From: Thuidium tamariscinum
Lineage: Eukaryota > Streptophyta > Bryopsida > Hypnales > Thuidiaceae
Length of the DNA: 64,000 nucleotides
Assembly: GCA_947034885.2 (NCBI GenBank)
Contig: OX344749.2
Span: 9,191,501-9,255,500, forward strand
Direction of reading: 5' to 3'
Part shown: positions 1-14,200 of the stretch, in pieces
Position numbering within the stretch: position 1 is the first letter of the stretch
Layout of the letters: every line of letters starts with the position of its first letter
Notes under the pieces: generated by a model
Databases searched by the model: none
Seen by the model: only the letters and a program-made list of their open reading frames with translations
Told to the model about the DNA's origin: nothing
Made by a program: the position numbers and the translations under genes

Positions 1-149
1 CTCATAGGCTTGCTTGCTAGCAACTCTATTCGAAAGTCTATAACAATTATGAATCTCCCTATTGTAAGTCAACTTGTGGGCTCTTCATATCTTACCAACT
101 TGCTAGGTTTGGGAAGGTTTGGGAAGGAGAATGGCAGGTTTGGGATTAA

Positions 150-370
150 CCCTTAAGCGTCTCAATCCTTTTTTGAATTTTTGCACATTTTCGCTTATAG
201 GTTTGTACAGATATATCATTTTCCAAAATTTAATGAATTTGATCATTAAAGAAGATTGTCTTTTCTAGATTCAAGTATTACATTTAACAAATGAGAGGTT
301 AATTGGATGCAATAGGGCCTTGAAGCCCTCTGTTCATCATCCAGAATATGGACGTCGGCGCGCTTCAGGG
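150..370. mobile_element. Small TTAA-flanked MITE (piggyBac-like ends)
   Basis: A 221-bp segment is bounded by TTAA at 146-149 and 371-374. Its ends are imperfect inverted repeats: CCCTTAAGCGTC at the left, and at the right the reverse complement reads CCCTGAAGCGCGCC. Its interior is recognisably similar to the segment at 11568-11776 inside ABCG intron 15, for example the stretches around ATTTTTGCACA and ATTCAAGTATTAC. TTAA target sites with CCC-starting ends are typical of the piggyBac superfamily. There is no coding capacity. The family assignment is inference. Confidence 0.5.
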
Positions 371-1738
371 TTAAAAAGGGACTAATGCTGGTTGCATTGG
401 GGAATGTTTTTTTTGTTGAGTTTTCCAACATTGTGACAGACATCGTTGTGGGTACATTGGAGATGCCTTAACTTACAGTGACTTGAATAAAATACCCCCT
501 ATGGCTTTGCACTCCCCTGGATTTTACCATTTTCACACAGCCTAAACCCTCCCCCTAGGACCTGCAGTAGCTATCCCCCATCCCCCCAACGTGTTGACTG
601 ACCTCCCCTGGCGCGGTCCTGTCCTTTCCGTCCCTTCAGTCACGGTTCTGACCCCCATGGCCATCGCCATCGCCATCGGATTGCTGCAGCTGCACCGAAT
701 CTGGAGCCCCCAGTCTCACAGAGAAAGCGAAGCTTGCCCCAAGGACGGGAAAAAGAAAAGGAAAAAAAATAAAAGCCACGCCATCACCAGCCTTCCCAGC
801 CTTCCCCCACTGCAGCTAAGCTTCCATCCGAGTAACCAAGAAGACGCCGCAGCCGTAACGTCAACCAGGCTCACCATAAGTTATATGATCGACACTGTAG
901 CGACCAGCGAGTAAGCTATGGCATGGCGTGGCACGGTTCTTTCTCTTCAATTCGCTAGAACGAGCAGGGTGGAAGCAAGCTGCAATAACTTCCGATAAGT
1001 TACACAGATGCTTTCAAGCAAGCGACGAACTCCACCCCACTTCCTCTTTAAATCCGTTGTGCTGCACACTTGATGGTCTTTTCCACTTGATCAGCCGGCC
1101 AGGGGCACCAGCAGCAGCTACAGTACATCGCAGCGCGCGCAGCAGCTGATACAGGGGCGCCAGACCCAGGGGCAGCAGTGCGCAGCAGCAGCTTCCCGGC
1201 CTTAATTAAGCCCAAGCGTGTGACAGCAGCTATCTGATCTCAGGTACTGTCTGTTTCTCAGCTGCAGCATGTGTGCTCAAGCTGAAGCTAAGGGGGAGCG
1301 GAGTTAGCTGCACCAGGTGCATTCTCCGCGCGCTAGCGGTATGGTACCACTCAGCGACAATCGGTCACCGCGATCATTGAGCTAGGACCGACCGAGGGAC
1401 CGACGACTAGCTCCTGGAAGGAAGGCCGGAGGGAGGCGCCTGCCAGGGCCGGGCCGGGCCAGGCCTGGAGGTAGACCAACAGTAGTTTCCGTTTCATTTT
1501 ATTCCTTTGGCGTTCTGTCCAGACTCTATCTGATCATCGACTGGACCGGCTTGGAGCCATGCCAGCGAACTTCGCGAGTTCGAGTTGTAACGAAAGTTTT
1601 TGCAGCTCTGCAGCTCTGCAGTTGGAGTCCATGCAGCAGCTGGGGAGCTCGTAACGGTCACTTGGTGTGTGGGGGGAGTTATAATTAAAACAGCGCCGAC
1701 TCTCCAGCCGCATGAGCTGCTGTTGTATTGTGCACTCT
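371..1738. other. 5' flank of the ABCG gene, no gene seen
   Basis: This stretch is more GC-rich than the distal intergenic DNA, with CAGCAG-type low complexity around 1100-1200. Short ORFs at 591-914 and 928-1149 show no family motif and read as compositional. It probably holds the promoter and 5' UTR of the ABCG gene, but no TATA box or start site can be fixed with confidence. Confidence 0.4.
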
Positions 1739-1938
1739 CGAAGTTCATAGCAATGTGTGGCGTCTCATTAAGAAACCGTATCAGTTTGTCAAAGTAACCA
1801 GCAGTGTGTCGAGTCACTTCGGTGTAGTCCACAGGCTTCGAAGTGCACGGCAATGTCTGTCGTCTCATTAAGAAACCGCGATAGTTTGCCGATGGAACTG
1901 CTGTGTGTCATGTCTCTTCGGTGTTGTCCATAGGCTTC
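1739..1938 (+). repeat. 2 x 100-bp imperfect tandem repeat
   Basis: Two adjacent copies of about 100 bp run from 1739-1838 and 1839-1938. The shared core CGTCTCATTAAGAAACCG occurs at exactly 100-bp spacing (1761 and 1861), and both units end in a CACTTCGGTGT/TCTTCGGTGT block and an AGGCTTCG junction. The repeat lies about 350 bp upstream of the ABCG start codon, so it may be in the promoter or 5' UTR. An ORF on the minus strand across it is not supported as a gene. Confidence 0.8.
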
Positions 1939-2291
1939 GCTAGTTTTGTGATACAACTATAGCTAGGCCGGCTCCTGCGACAATGCGGCTATGGCCGCGT
2001 TTGAAACGAGCTAACTAGGTAGCCCACTCTCTGGACCTGGAAAAGGACTTCGATATATTGAGACGGAGCTGGAATTAACGCGGTGTCCACGAGTGCATGA
2101 GCTCAGGTCGAAGCTACATCCGCCATTGTGTGCCAAATGGGGCGACAGAGGACTAAACTACAGAAGGGATATCAGTGAGGTTTGACTGAAGAATGTAAAC
2201 TTCAAAGGGGTTGCAGGGGGGAGGGAAGCCAAGCAATTCAAAAAGAAAGGTAGTATCATTGCTTAGTCTTCAATTGCTTGAGGGTTTAGCT

Positions 2292-5200
2292 ATGGCGGGC
2301 TCCTCCGCCACGTCGATGGAGGGCATCGACATCTGGGGCAGCCGCAACGGCGGCAAGTCCGGTAACAATGGCGGCTATGGCAACCGCAAGTCCCGTTCCT
2401 CCCGTTCCTACAGCCTGGGCTCCGACATGTTCTTCAGCCGCAAAGCCACGCCGTCCCGTCACTACGGCAGCAGCCTGGCCGACGACGACGAGGAGGCGCT
2501 CAAGTGGGCGGCGCTGGAGAAGCTGCCCACGTACGACCGACTGCGCACCACCATTTTGCAGAAGAGCCTCGGCAGTCGAGTGGTGCACGAGGAAGTGGAC
2601 GTCACCAAAATAGGATTTGAGCAGCGAAGGCAGATCATTGATAACTTGCTGAGAGTGGCGGATGAAGACAACGAACGGTTCCTCGTCAAGCTACGCAACC
2701 GCATTGACAGGTTTGCATTCTATACAAGTTCTCCCTGTCGCATTGAATTCTATCCTGTCAATGGACTCTTCCATGGAGAACTCCAACACTAGTGAGGTAG
2801 AGGCTCCTTTAAACATACAGTTCATTAGATTCGCCATCGACCATACAGGTGAACTTTGATTTGGGGTGAGGGTGTAAACGCTTCAACCATTGACACTTCG
2901 CTTTCACTTGTTTTGTAGCTAAACAGAGACTGAGTGACTGTGCAAAATTTTAGATGAAACAAGGTTCTAGAGTGGTGTAGGTCAAGTCTCGAAGTGAACC
3001 TGTGTGGGGAATGGAGACTTCACAGTTCACAAATTTAAAGTTAGTACAAAATGCTGAGCTTGCAAAAGCTTTTGCAAAGTTTTTGCTATGACTGCCAGAA
3101 ATTAATTATCAGCTTTGCAATGGTTTAGCACAAGATGACTGCCAGAAACCGTTAAACGATTTTGCAATGATTTAGTTCCATGAGACTTCCAAAAACCTAC
3201 GAACAATTTTGCTATGGTTTAGTGCAGCATGACTGCTAGAAATCTAGTAACAAATTTGCAATGATTTAGTACAGTAGTGTGAAATGTGTTTGCAACTGTA
3301 TGAGATTGCATTAATTTTGGCAACAGTTTAGGTGTAGAAAGCATTGGTTTCATGGCCAAGACGTTCGCAAATCAAAAAGTTCGCAGCATTTTGACAATTG
3401 TTCGCAACAGACCATGAATCTAAGGCAGACTTGTCAGCAGTTTTGCAATGGTTAAAGCACAATATTGTGCAATGTAGTTACAACTATTTGAGGCTGCAAT
3501 AGGTTATGCATGTAGATAAGCGTTGATTCCGTGGCCAAGTCTTTTGCAACAAGTAATGCAGCTCTTTTTCAATGGTACTCAATTTAATTATAAGTGCAAG
3601 GCAAAGGGTGGAACCTCCACAGAACCATTGCAAACTAATTAATCAAGTGTTGCAATTGCTACTTCCTGTTGCAGTGTGCAATGTTTCAGCTGCTACTTCT
3701 TCTGTCTGCAGCGCTTAGTTTAGCTTCCCTGACTTTTGCTTTTGATTTTTGGGTTGAATGGGTTCGTTTCCATGTTCAAACCTCTGCAATCGTACCACGT
3801 GAGGTAGGGTCCCTACTTTTTCGCTATGATACAGTTTGAATGCAGCTGCATAGCCAAGTTGTACTTCCAAGAGTGTATTTATTATTGCAAGAGGGTACTA
3901 TTGAATTCAGTAGAGGGCTTACATTGGACGCTACTCTATCCAAACATTAGAATCGTCTCTCTCTCAATCAAAGCATTTGACACATGTTCATGGCTGGGCA
4001 AACTTGATATTTTGGAAGAGAGAATGCTTGAGAGCATTCCAATTTGGACATAATGTCAATTTTTTTATTCAATCGAATGTTCATATCTGATCATTTTGGT
4101 TGATTTGAAGGGTTAGAATCATGGATTACAATGCTATTCGATCTATAACTAGCCAATGAGTTAGAGACACGTTTTTTCTGGACTGCGGACGAGGCATTTG
4201 GTATAGGAATTGAAAAGTCCTTGAAGTAGTTAAAAAATTTATAGATTAGGAGTTAATTATTGTGGGTGTGGAACATTGATTACCACTGCAGAGTGGGAAT
4301 TCAGCTGCCGACGATTGAGGTCAGATATGAGAATCTGACTGTGGATGCCAAGTGCTTCGTCGGATCTCGAGCACTGCCAACGCTCAAGAATGTCACCATC
4401 AACATTCTGGAGGTAATTAATTATCTCGAGACAATTTCATACTGATAACCATAATCTTTGTGCTTGAAGCGATGAAACTACGATTTGAGCTACAATCAAC
4501 ATTGGCCATGGCTCTCAGTGAAACTCTGAAGTCGGTGGAAAGTTGTTAGGGATAGTAGTTCGATTACACGCACAAGACGTGACTAACCTTGGCTTCATTT
4601 AATTTGTGGTGACGCAGAGTGTCCTGGGCTGCGTGGGTTTATCGCCTGCCAAAAAGACGGAGTTGAATATCCTTCATGATGTCAGTGGAATCATCAAGCC
4701 AGGACGGTGTGTATCAATTTCTCTTACTACTTCCATCGGAATTCTTGGAGCCTTAATCTGTCACAGGGATATCTAAAGTCGTTCAATGCTTAATTCTTGT
4801 CCTCTTGAGAATCAGAAAGAATTGACGTATCAAACTCGTTGTAAGGACCACGATTGAACTGCTAAACCCAGGAACATTGTGTAAATGTGTCTTTAGAAGA
4901 AAAAAAAGGTGTTATTGCTTTCAGGTGACATTTGTGCTCTTTCTCCTATTAAAGTCCAGACGATGCCACATTTTAATTTAGCCGAACATGAAGGCTTCTG
5001 TAAGTGTATACAGTTGGTAGAAATTCATGGAATCTCAATAGGGGTTATAATTTTCTGACATCCATCGACCTCACAGAATGACATTGCTACTGGGGCCACC
5101 AAGTTCAGGGAAAACAACCTTGCTTCTCACTCTCTCCGGCAAAGTTGACAAATCCCTGCAGGTAGTCGAATTCCCGAAGCTCTTAATCCTGCCATTCTTT

Positions 5201-8200
5201 GTTCCAAACCAAGTATATACAGAACTGACAGAAGTAAGCAATTTACTAGAATGTTCGTTGATTTAAACCTGGATGAGATCCCACTCTTGATCGATATACT
5301 CACGCCCACGTAAAATTTTTATGCCAGGGCCAAGTGAAAGGGAATGTGACTTACAATGGACACACTTTGAACGAGTTTGTGCCTCAAAAGACGTCGGTGT
5401 ATATTAGTCAGCAAGACCTTCATGTGGCTGAAATGACGGTGCGTGAGACGCTGGACTTTTCTGCAAGGTGCCAAGGCATTGGCACTCGCTATGGTACGTG
5501 AGGAATTAATTACAGACGACTTATAAATGATTAGTCTACACGTGGTCTAGACGGCATGAAAAGAGGATTTTTTTTCTTTTTTTCTTTTTGGGTAAGAGCA
5601 GGGAAATATTGTGAACTTGTGACTGTATTTGTGCAGAGATGCTTGCGGAACTTGCGAAACGAGAGAAGCAAGCTGGAATATTTCCTGAGAAGGATGTGGA
5701 TGTCTACATGAAGGTTGGTGTTAGCTCACTTTCCTTGTAACCTACGTGTCTTTTTTTTCTTTTTTTTTCTAGTTTCCTGTAGTGTTTATTGACTCTAACC
5801 AAGTGGAAAGCAAGGACTCCAAAGTTTTAGTGTCCCAAGAAAATGGCATCTCTTCAAGCAATAGTGTAGCATGTTTCTAAAGAGAACATCATTTAGTTCC
5901 AAAAGGATTCATTTCCTATAATCTTGTGACGTGGGGAGAGGGATGCTCTCAACCTTAAATCAACTTAAAATTATCAAACAGGGTTATTGGGTTTTTCATG
6001 TTCAATATGACGATATCACGAAAGGAGTGTTGTGTCAAAGGTTACACGAAAAGAGGCATGGAAATTGTACATCTCTGTTCTGGGGTGGAGATACTACATG
6101 GTTTTTCAATATTATGGGTGCTGAAACGCGTGCAGGCCACTGCAGTGGAAGGGATGGAGAGCAGCATCTCCACGGATTACATAATGAAGGTTCATGTCTC
6201 TAATTTCACAACTTGTTTCAGAGCTTCATGGATGGTTGTTGCAATGTGGTTACCCATTTGCACCGACTATTATTTTTATTTGGTATTGACCCTTTCTTTT
6301 GTGCATTTCAGATTCTGGGATTGGATGTATGCTCGAATGTCCTCGTGGGCGACAGTATGCACCGAGGCATCTCTGGAGGTCAAAAGAAACGGGTTACAAC
6401 AGGTGAGTGGGTCCAGACAGTTTCCAAGCCTATCTTGAACCCTGGAGGTTTGAAGACAAAATAAAATTATAGTTTTGAGAAGAATATGTAAAGACATAAG
6501 ATCTTCATTTTCACCAGTTTTTCTTCTTCTTTCCATCTCTACATCAACCTTGCACATAAATCATGAAATATCAAGTTCTCTAGGAAGTTTCATACATCGC
6601 AAAGAGTGGATAAAGTCTACTTTTTCAACATACGTGGCATTAGAGCTTCCAATTATCAACACTAGTGCCACGTATTTATTTCAATTGATGAGTTAGTCTG
6701 CAATTGTATGAATTTGTCGGCATGGTTAATTTGCAGGGGAAATGATAGTGGGTCCAACGAAGGCCTTGTTCATGGACGACATCTCAACTGGGTTAGACAG
6801 CTCCACCACCTTCCAGATCGTGAAGTGCCTGTCGCAGTTCTGCCACGTCATGGATGCCACCATTATCATGTCTCTTCTGCAGCCTGCTCCTGAAACCTTC
6901 GAGCTTTTCGATGACGTGGTCTTGCTCTCGGAGGGCCAAGTTGTGTACCACGGCCCCCGCGACCACATTCTGGACTTTTTTGAATCTTGTGGGTTCCTTT
7001 GCCCGGACCGCAAAGGTGTGGCCGATTTCTTGCAAGAGGTAATTCATCAAAAACTCTCGATCGAGAAACCAGCAATCCAAAGTGTTGGATGTCATAAGAA
7101 CACCACATCACACTTCTCTCCTTGATCATGAAGTCTGGGTGCCTCTTCTGAATTTCCATCTTTAGTTCCGTCAATTTGCTTGCTCAATCTTCTTGCCATT
7201 AGAAAAGTTTTTTCGCTAGTTATCGGACCACTGTCTTGAAATCCATCACTTTGGCTGTGATGGATTTACTTTTGTAAATACTAAAAGCCACATGAAGTTT
7301 TGCAAAGAATTGATCTCGTTTATATCGTCTCTAGAATAGAACAAAAGAGTATTCATGAAACACACCTAGAGTATATTCAATCGTACAAATGATTTTTGGT
7401 GTGTACTGAGTGTTCTGTTTTTCATATTGTCGAAATGCTTCGAAGTGCCCTTTCATCTTACGTGGTATCTATCGTTTATGATTTTGAAGGTGACCTCGAG
7501 GAAGGACCAAGAGCAGTACTGGAGCAATGGCAATCAAAACTACCGATACGTGTCCGTGAAGCAATTTGCGGAGAGGTTCAAGATGTTTCATGTGGGCATG
7601 CGCTTGACGGAGGATCTGGCCACACCGTATGACAAGGAGCTCTCCCACAAGGCAGCTCTCACGTTTGATAGCTACGGCGTCAGCAACATGGAGCTGTTCA
7701 AAGCCAACTTCTCCAAGGAATTTCTCCTCATGAAGCGACAGTCGTTTGTGCATATCTTCAAATCTTGTCAGGTAAGTTATAAACACACCCAAACATTTCG
7801 TACTGGAATTCAACATCCAACCTTGAGCTGGGTGTTATAATTTTAAGCTAACTAGAGGCGAAGTTTTTTGATGTACATCGGGGACAGTATTTCGAAATGT
7901 ACTCGTAACTCTTAAATTGCTTATTTTACAAAGCCCTCAAAAATTTCACCCGTGTGTTCATATCAATGTAACACTCTAAAGTATTCAAATTCTTAGTACT
8001 CACTTTTATAAAACAGGAACTAAAAGTTTTTCCAAATCTCCATCAAAAGTATGACATCGTGACAGAAATTGCAATTGCTTGCAGCTTGAGAAAGCCAAGC
8101 CTTAATTTTTTTCTTGATTCAGAAAAATCCAAATCTTGAGAACGTCCTCCCGTTTGATCAACATTAACTTCATGTTATCAAACAAGGTCAGTACACCTAT

Positions 8201-11200
8201 AGATATTAAGTAGATGTTAAATTAATGTCATGTCAACATCAAGTTTCCAAGTACCGGGCGCGATATTATCAATTCCACCCGAACGATGTAATGTTATGTC
8301 CATGTTGGTTTTGTAGAATTGAATGCGAATGGCATGAGAAAAACGTAACCGTAATCTGTCACCGTATCAAGGCTTTTTCTAGAATAACCAAATCAAGGCA
8401 TTAACCTAACATTGGACTTCAATTAACGTTGATCTAACTGAATGCCACGTGCCCTTTGTGACGTTGCAGATTGGGATCATAGCCTTGATTGCCATGACGA
8501 CATTCTTCCGCACAACAATGGGCCATAAAACCGAAGCCGAAGGGGCCGCGTACTTGGGAGCCCTGTTCTTTGGAATCCTGATCGTCATGTTCAATGGCTA
8601 CGCGGAGCTTTCCATGACCATCTTCCGACTGCCCGTGTTTTACAAGCAAAGGGACTTGCTGTTCTACCCTGCTTGGGCTTTCGCATTGCCCAGCATGGTC
8701 TTGAGCATCCCTTCTTCCATTGTGGAGGCTGGAATCTACACCATCATTACGTACTACGGCATGGGCTTCACTCCGGAAGCCAGCAGGTATGCACCAAAAT
8801 TCAAAATAGTGCCCAAAGAATTTATGTGAGAATTTATGGTGGCAGAATGGAAATTGACGTATGTATGTAACCACACACGAAGCATTCTTTTCATTGGGTA
8901 CTGGGGCCTCCTAGCCTTCAGCAGTCCAAAAAAGTTAGTTGAATATTCTGAATCTTACTTCGATTCTATGGAAGAGGAAGTCAATTACTGGCTAAAAGGA
9001 GTACCAACACCTACCAACGATTGGAAGCTGCTCTATTGGTTGATTAGTTGCTTGGGTATCTCAAAGTAAATTTACCTCCAGACATGATGTGCCAGTGAGC
9101 ATCTTAGGAATGAATGTACACACCCCATTCAGTTTCGAACATTCCTTCATTTACTCCGATTTGAGGTGTCTCTCCTGCTCGGATACTTGTGCGTTCTTTT
9201 TCCTATAGTTCTCCTCGGATAGCACAGGACTTTCCCACTGCTGGTTTATTAATAACGTTATGGAAATTAACTAAAGAATGTTGTAAACGATGCTGAGTTT
9301 TTAATTTTTGGCCATTGGGTGTGCTTTAATTGATTATGATCGTGATTGCAGGTTCTTCAGGTCCTTCCTTTTGCTGACCTTGGTGCACCTCATGTCGGGT
9401 GCGTTGTTTCGACTGATAGCTGGGATTTGCCGAACCATGGTGATCGCTAACACGGGCGGCACGTGCGTTCTGATCGTGTTTGTGTTGCTGGGAGGCTTCA
9501 TCATCCCCAAAGCCAAGATCAAGCCCTGGTGGATCTGGGGCTACTGGTCGTCGCCTATCACCTATGCCGAGACGGCCATCACTGTGAACGAGTTTCTGGC
9601 ACCTCGATGGGCGACAGTGAGTTGCTCGCTCTTTTTCTATTTTCTTTTCTCTTGCGAATGGGATGCAATGTAAAAAAATAACTGGAATGGAGCCTGTATG
9701 TTGCAATGCAACCACATCACAAGGGTTTCACAAGATGCAAGGGTTCATTGCGAAGATGTTTGGAATATCGTAAGGATTAAGCAGTACAAATGAATGAAGG
9801 ACTTGGGGGATGAAAACGTGACATAGTTTGCATTTAATATAGGAGATAGAGATGAACCAACCTTGTTGAACAAATTTGAGTGATGTATGGTACTAGAAAA
9901 GGCCTAAAACACGAGTGTAACCTATGCTTAAGGAGCACGAAAATTCATAGATTGTGAAGCATTTTTCGAATCAAAATGAATGAAAATAATTCTTCGCCTA
10001 CGTACTCATTAGAAGCTCTTAGTAAGGGGCACCTGTTTCTCTTTTTACGGTGAATGCCCCACTTATCATTTTATTGTTGCATCTGGAGTTATCATGTCTC
10101 CATGCCCCACTTATCATGCTGATTTATTGAGCATGTTTCAATTCCTTCGTTGGACAGACATTGCACAACAGCACCATGACGCTTGGGCACAAAGTGATGC
10201 ACAACTTTGGAATCCGTCAGGAGGCTTACTGGTATTGGCTGGGAGTGGCCACACTCGCCGGTTACATGATCCTTTTCAATGCGTTGTACACGCTCACTCT
10301 CACGTATCTAGATCGTAAGCGCTCTATCCTTTCAACCCAGGCATGTGTGTGTTGAACCCTGCGTAGAGAAAGAGTCTTTTATATATACCCTGCCAAATGT
10401 CATATGGTCAGGTATCTTAAATTACATTTAAAATTTCAGTAATGCGTCAAGGGAGTAATTGGGGGACACAAGGACTTGTAATTAATTTTTTTGATCTGAC
10501 ATGTATCAAATCACCGTACTCTCAACTGCTGGTTTCTTATTCTCTCTCCAGTATCGTCTGAAGTTTCCAAACCTGAAAAAGTCAATGAATCAACCTACTT
10601 GTTGAATTTTCTGCAGAGGCAAAATATATATTCTGACCTCTTTTTTGTTTAATCTTCGGAACAATCAACGTACTGGAATAATGTTACGTAATTCTAATAT
10701 GTGTGGGGGTTCTACTAGAGTTCATAGTCAAATTCAGACATTGCAAACGACCCCTGGCCACCTCTGACCGATCCCTACCTTGAAAGGGATTGAATTTTTA
10801 GTCAGAGAATGATACTTCGACAAGACGACGTAGTGTGTCTGTCCTCCAATTTGCTATTAATTAAGGCTCCTTTGTGACTTCTTCACAGCATTGGGAAAGC
10901 CACAAGCAGTGATATCAGAAGAAGCTCTTGCTCTGAGAAACGCCAACCGAACAGGGGAGGAGATTGCTGTCTCCACGAAGCCCAAGTGCAAGAAGCGTGC
11001 AAGATCCAAGGATTCCTTCAACATTTATGGTACGACGCTATCAAAATGTCAATTCATATCATACCTTATTCTTCTAGAGTCTGCCGTTGGAAGCTGGCAC
11101 CGAAGGCAGCACAAGCTTCTATAATCTATGCCAGCCATGAAGTGTTGAAGAGTGTCCACGCCGTACGAGACGGAGCCATAGAAGCATAGAAACATTTTCG

Positions 11201-14200
11201 AAAATGTTAATGGATTTTAGAAACTTGAAATTAATTTTCACATGAGTAGTTTAAAACTTTTTGATGTAGTTTTGTTATCCTTATCTAATGCCCTCTTCTT
11301 ACTGACGCAGAAAGTGACACTCGAAACGAAGACCATCTCGTCCAAGACCATGTTTTGAGAGTAACCCATGGGAGCAATATTGAGCTTCCCACAATCCGAG
11401 GCTCAGGACAACGGCGTGGCATGATCCTGCCATTCAAGCCTTTGGCGATGTCATTCAATGACATCAAGTACTTCGTCGACATGCCAGCTGAGATGAAAGC
11501 ACAAGGGGTGACGGAAGAGCGTCTCCAGCTCTTGTGCGGAGTCACAGGTAATGGGCTCTGGGCTTAACCTTTGAACGCCTTAATCCTGTTTAGATTTTTT
11601 GCACACTTTTGCTTACATCTCTGTTCAAATACACATCGTACCTCAATTTCATCAAATTAGTCAAAAAGAAAGTTTATTTTTTAAAGATTTAAGTATTACT
11701 TCGAATGAAAGAGGAGTCATTTGGAAAAAACATTGCCTTTCAGTCCCCTCTGCTCATCACCACGAATAGACTTGGGTTGAAGCACCCTGTTTATTATCAA
11801 GAATATGAATCTTAGAAAGCTTAGTGGTTCAAATCAAGATAGTAATCAATGTACTCTCATACTACATATTACTCCGTTCTTTGTTATCCATTGTTTTGGC
11901 AAACGAGAAGTATCCACCTATTTAGAAGGATGTCATGTTTTGCAAGTTCTAAGGCAAGTGCACGGTGACGCAATTAGGTGGAATCTTGAAATAAAGACCC
12001 AAATCTAAGATAGTCATTCTGGTCTTCTGAGATTGATGCGACGTGAATAAGAGGAGAATGGGGTACGCATTATGATGCAATTAGGTCTGCTTATCCTGTA
12101 TGACCTTTTCACCTTCACCTTCTGCTATACCCGTGAGTAAATTATGAACTCAATCCGTAGAAAAAGACGGTATGCTAACATTGCTTTTTCTTGAACCCCA
12201 GGCGCGTTTCGTCCCGGAGTGTTGACAGCCTTGGTGGGGGTGAGTGGTGCTGGAAAGACCACCCTCATGGACGTGCTGGCTGGGAGGAAGACGGATGGCT
12301 ACATTGAAGGGGAGATTCGGATCTCAGGGTTCCCGAAGAAGCAAGAAACGTTTGCCAGAATTTCAGGGTACTGCGAGCAGAACGACATTCACTCCCCTCA
12401 AGTGACTGTCAAAGAGTCCCTCACTTTCTCGGCTTGGCTGCGTTTGCCTCCAGAAACCGACCCCAAAACTCGTGTGGTAAGATCCTTTCCCGGTCCGTTT
12501 GTGACGATTTGCGTCCATTTGTGCAGTTCTCACAAATGTGTGCTGTGATGCATTTTTGAATTTGGGCTTTGGTATATAAGTTTTGAGAAAACATTAAGGG
12601 AGCGTAATGAACATAACGTACAACTATTACATCTCATCTTGGATATGACTAAAATTTGAGAAAGACCCCAGAACTCATATGGTGAACCTGTTTTTGTACT
12701 AAGCTTACAGTGTACCATTTGTGCTGTCCCAAGTATGCGATTGTGGTGCATTGTTGAGCTTGCTGTGTATGCAAGCTTCTGCAGATCTTAGGAATATAAA
12801 AGTGGACCTCGAAGTGGACATTACTAAACAAATACCTCAAGCACATAGCATAGTCATCCCTTGCATAAGAAGTCATGAATTTTTTATGAATATAACCATA
12901 TCACTTAGGGATTCCCCACCAATGAGAAATGACTGTAAGTGTCACTTTTCTTTTTTGAAATGGAAAATTAGATGAAAATGAGAATGAAAATGAAATCACT
13001 TAACATTACGTAATTATCATTTTGAATCAGAATCACCAGAAAAGCTTCCCTAAAATTGGATCTTCTCTTTGTGGTGTACATTATTCAATACATGTACTTG
13101 CATTGTTTGATGCAATTCCCAGCAGCAGCCCATTTCGACAAGCGCTCTTTGATTATTAAGTCCCCATTTCCAGCCTTTTCTTCAGGAGAAGTTTTGTGAA
13201 GTTTTTTCCTTGCATCAGTCAAATTGAAATAGTGGGCTGGATGCTTGTGAGCAGCAATTTGTGGAAGAGGTGATGGAGCTGGTGGAGCTCAAGTCCTTGG
13301 AGCACGCTCTGGTGGGGTTGCCGGGAGTGACAGGTCTGTCGACCGAGCAAAGAAAGAGGCTCACCATTGCAGTGGAGCTTGTGGCCAATCCTTCCATTGT
13401 GTTTATGGATGAGCCCACAAGTGGGCTGGATGCCCGTGCCGCGGCCATTGTCATGCGAACGGTCAGGAACACCGTGGACACGGGTCGCACTGTTGTGTGC
13501 ACCATTCATCAACCCAGCATTGACATCTTTGAATCCTTTGATGAGGTGCGCCGCACTCACATTTCTTGCCATTTTTCGACTTGAGTTTCTTTGTTTGCTT
13601 GTGCTCGAGGGAAGGAAATAACCTGAAAGAAGACCCATAGCTAGTCGAATTTGTCATACAGGTCTTCTCATTTACTTCAAACACGCAGACCATGTTTCCA
13701 CTAGTAATTGTCTTCATGAAAAACAAGAGATCTCTAACAAAACAAGAGATTTAAAGAAATATTCTAAACGCGGACGATTTTGTTGTGTGCAGATGTTGTT
13801 GATGAAGCGAGGAGGACAAGTGATTTACATGGGACCACTGGGGCGGAATTCGGAGACACTGATCAAGTATTTCGATGTTAGTAAGCCAATTTTGATATGT
13901 TGATGCCCACGAAGAAACCACTGACGGTGATATCTTTTCTCTTTTGTGATCTGGTCCATCAATTGCGAATGCAGATAGAAAATATATAAAATACTCTTTT
14001 TATCTTAAATCTCTACTTCCTGCCGTTCTGCAGGAGATTTCGGGAGTGCCCAAGATTAAGGAAGGCTTCAACCCAGCGACATGGATGCTGGATGCCACGA
14101 ATGCGGCAGTGGAATCACACCTCAAAGTCGATTTTGCAGAGATCTATCAGCAATCCACTCTCTTTGGGTTCGTCATCTCTGTGTTTCATGAGTGCAACAA

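Noticed and set aside
591-1149. Two ORFs upstream of ABCG (107 and 73 aa)
   Set aside because: Low-complexity Lys-rich or Ser-rich content, no domain, no splice or start context; probably promoter DNA.
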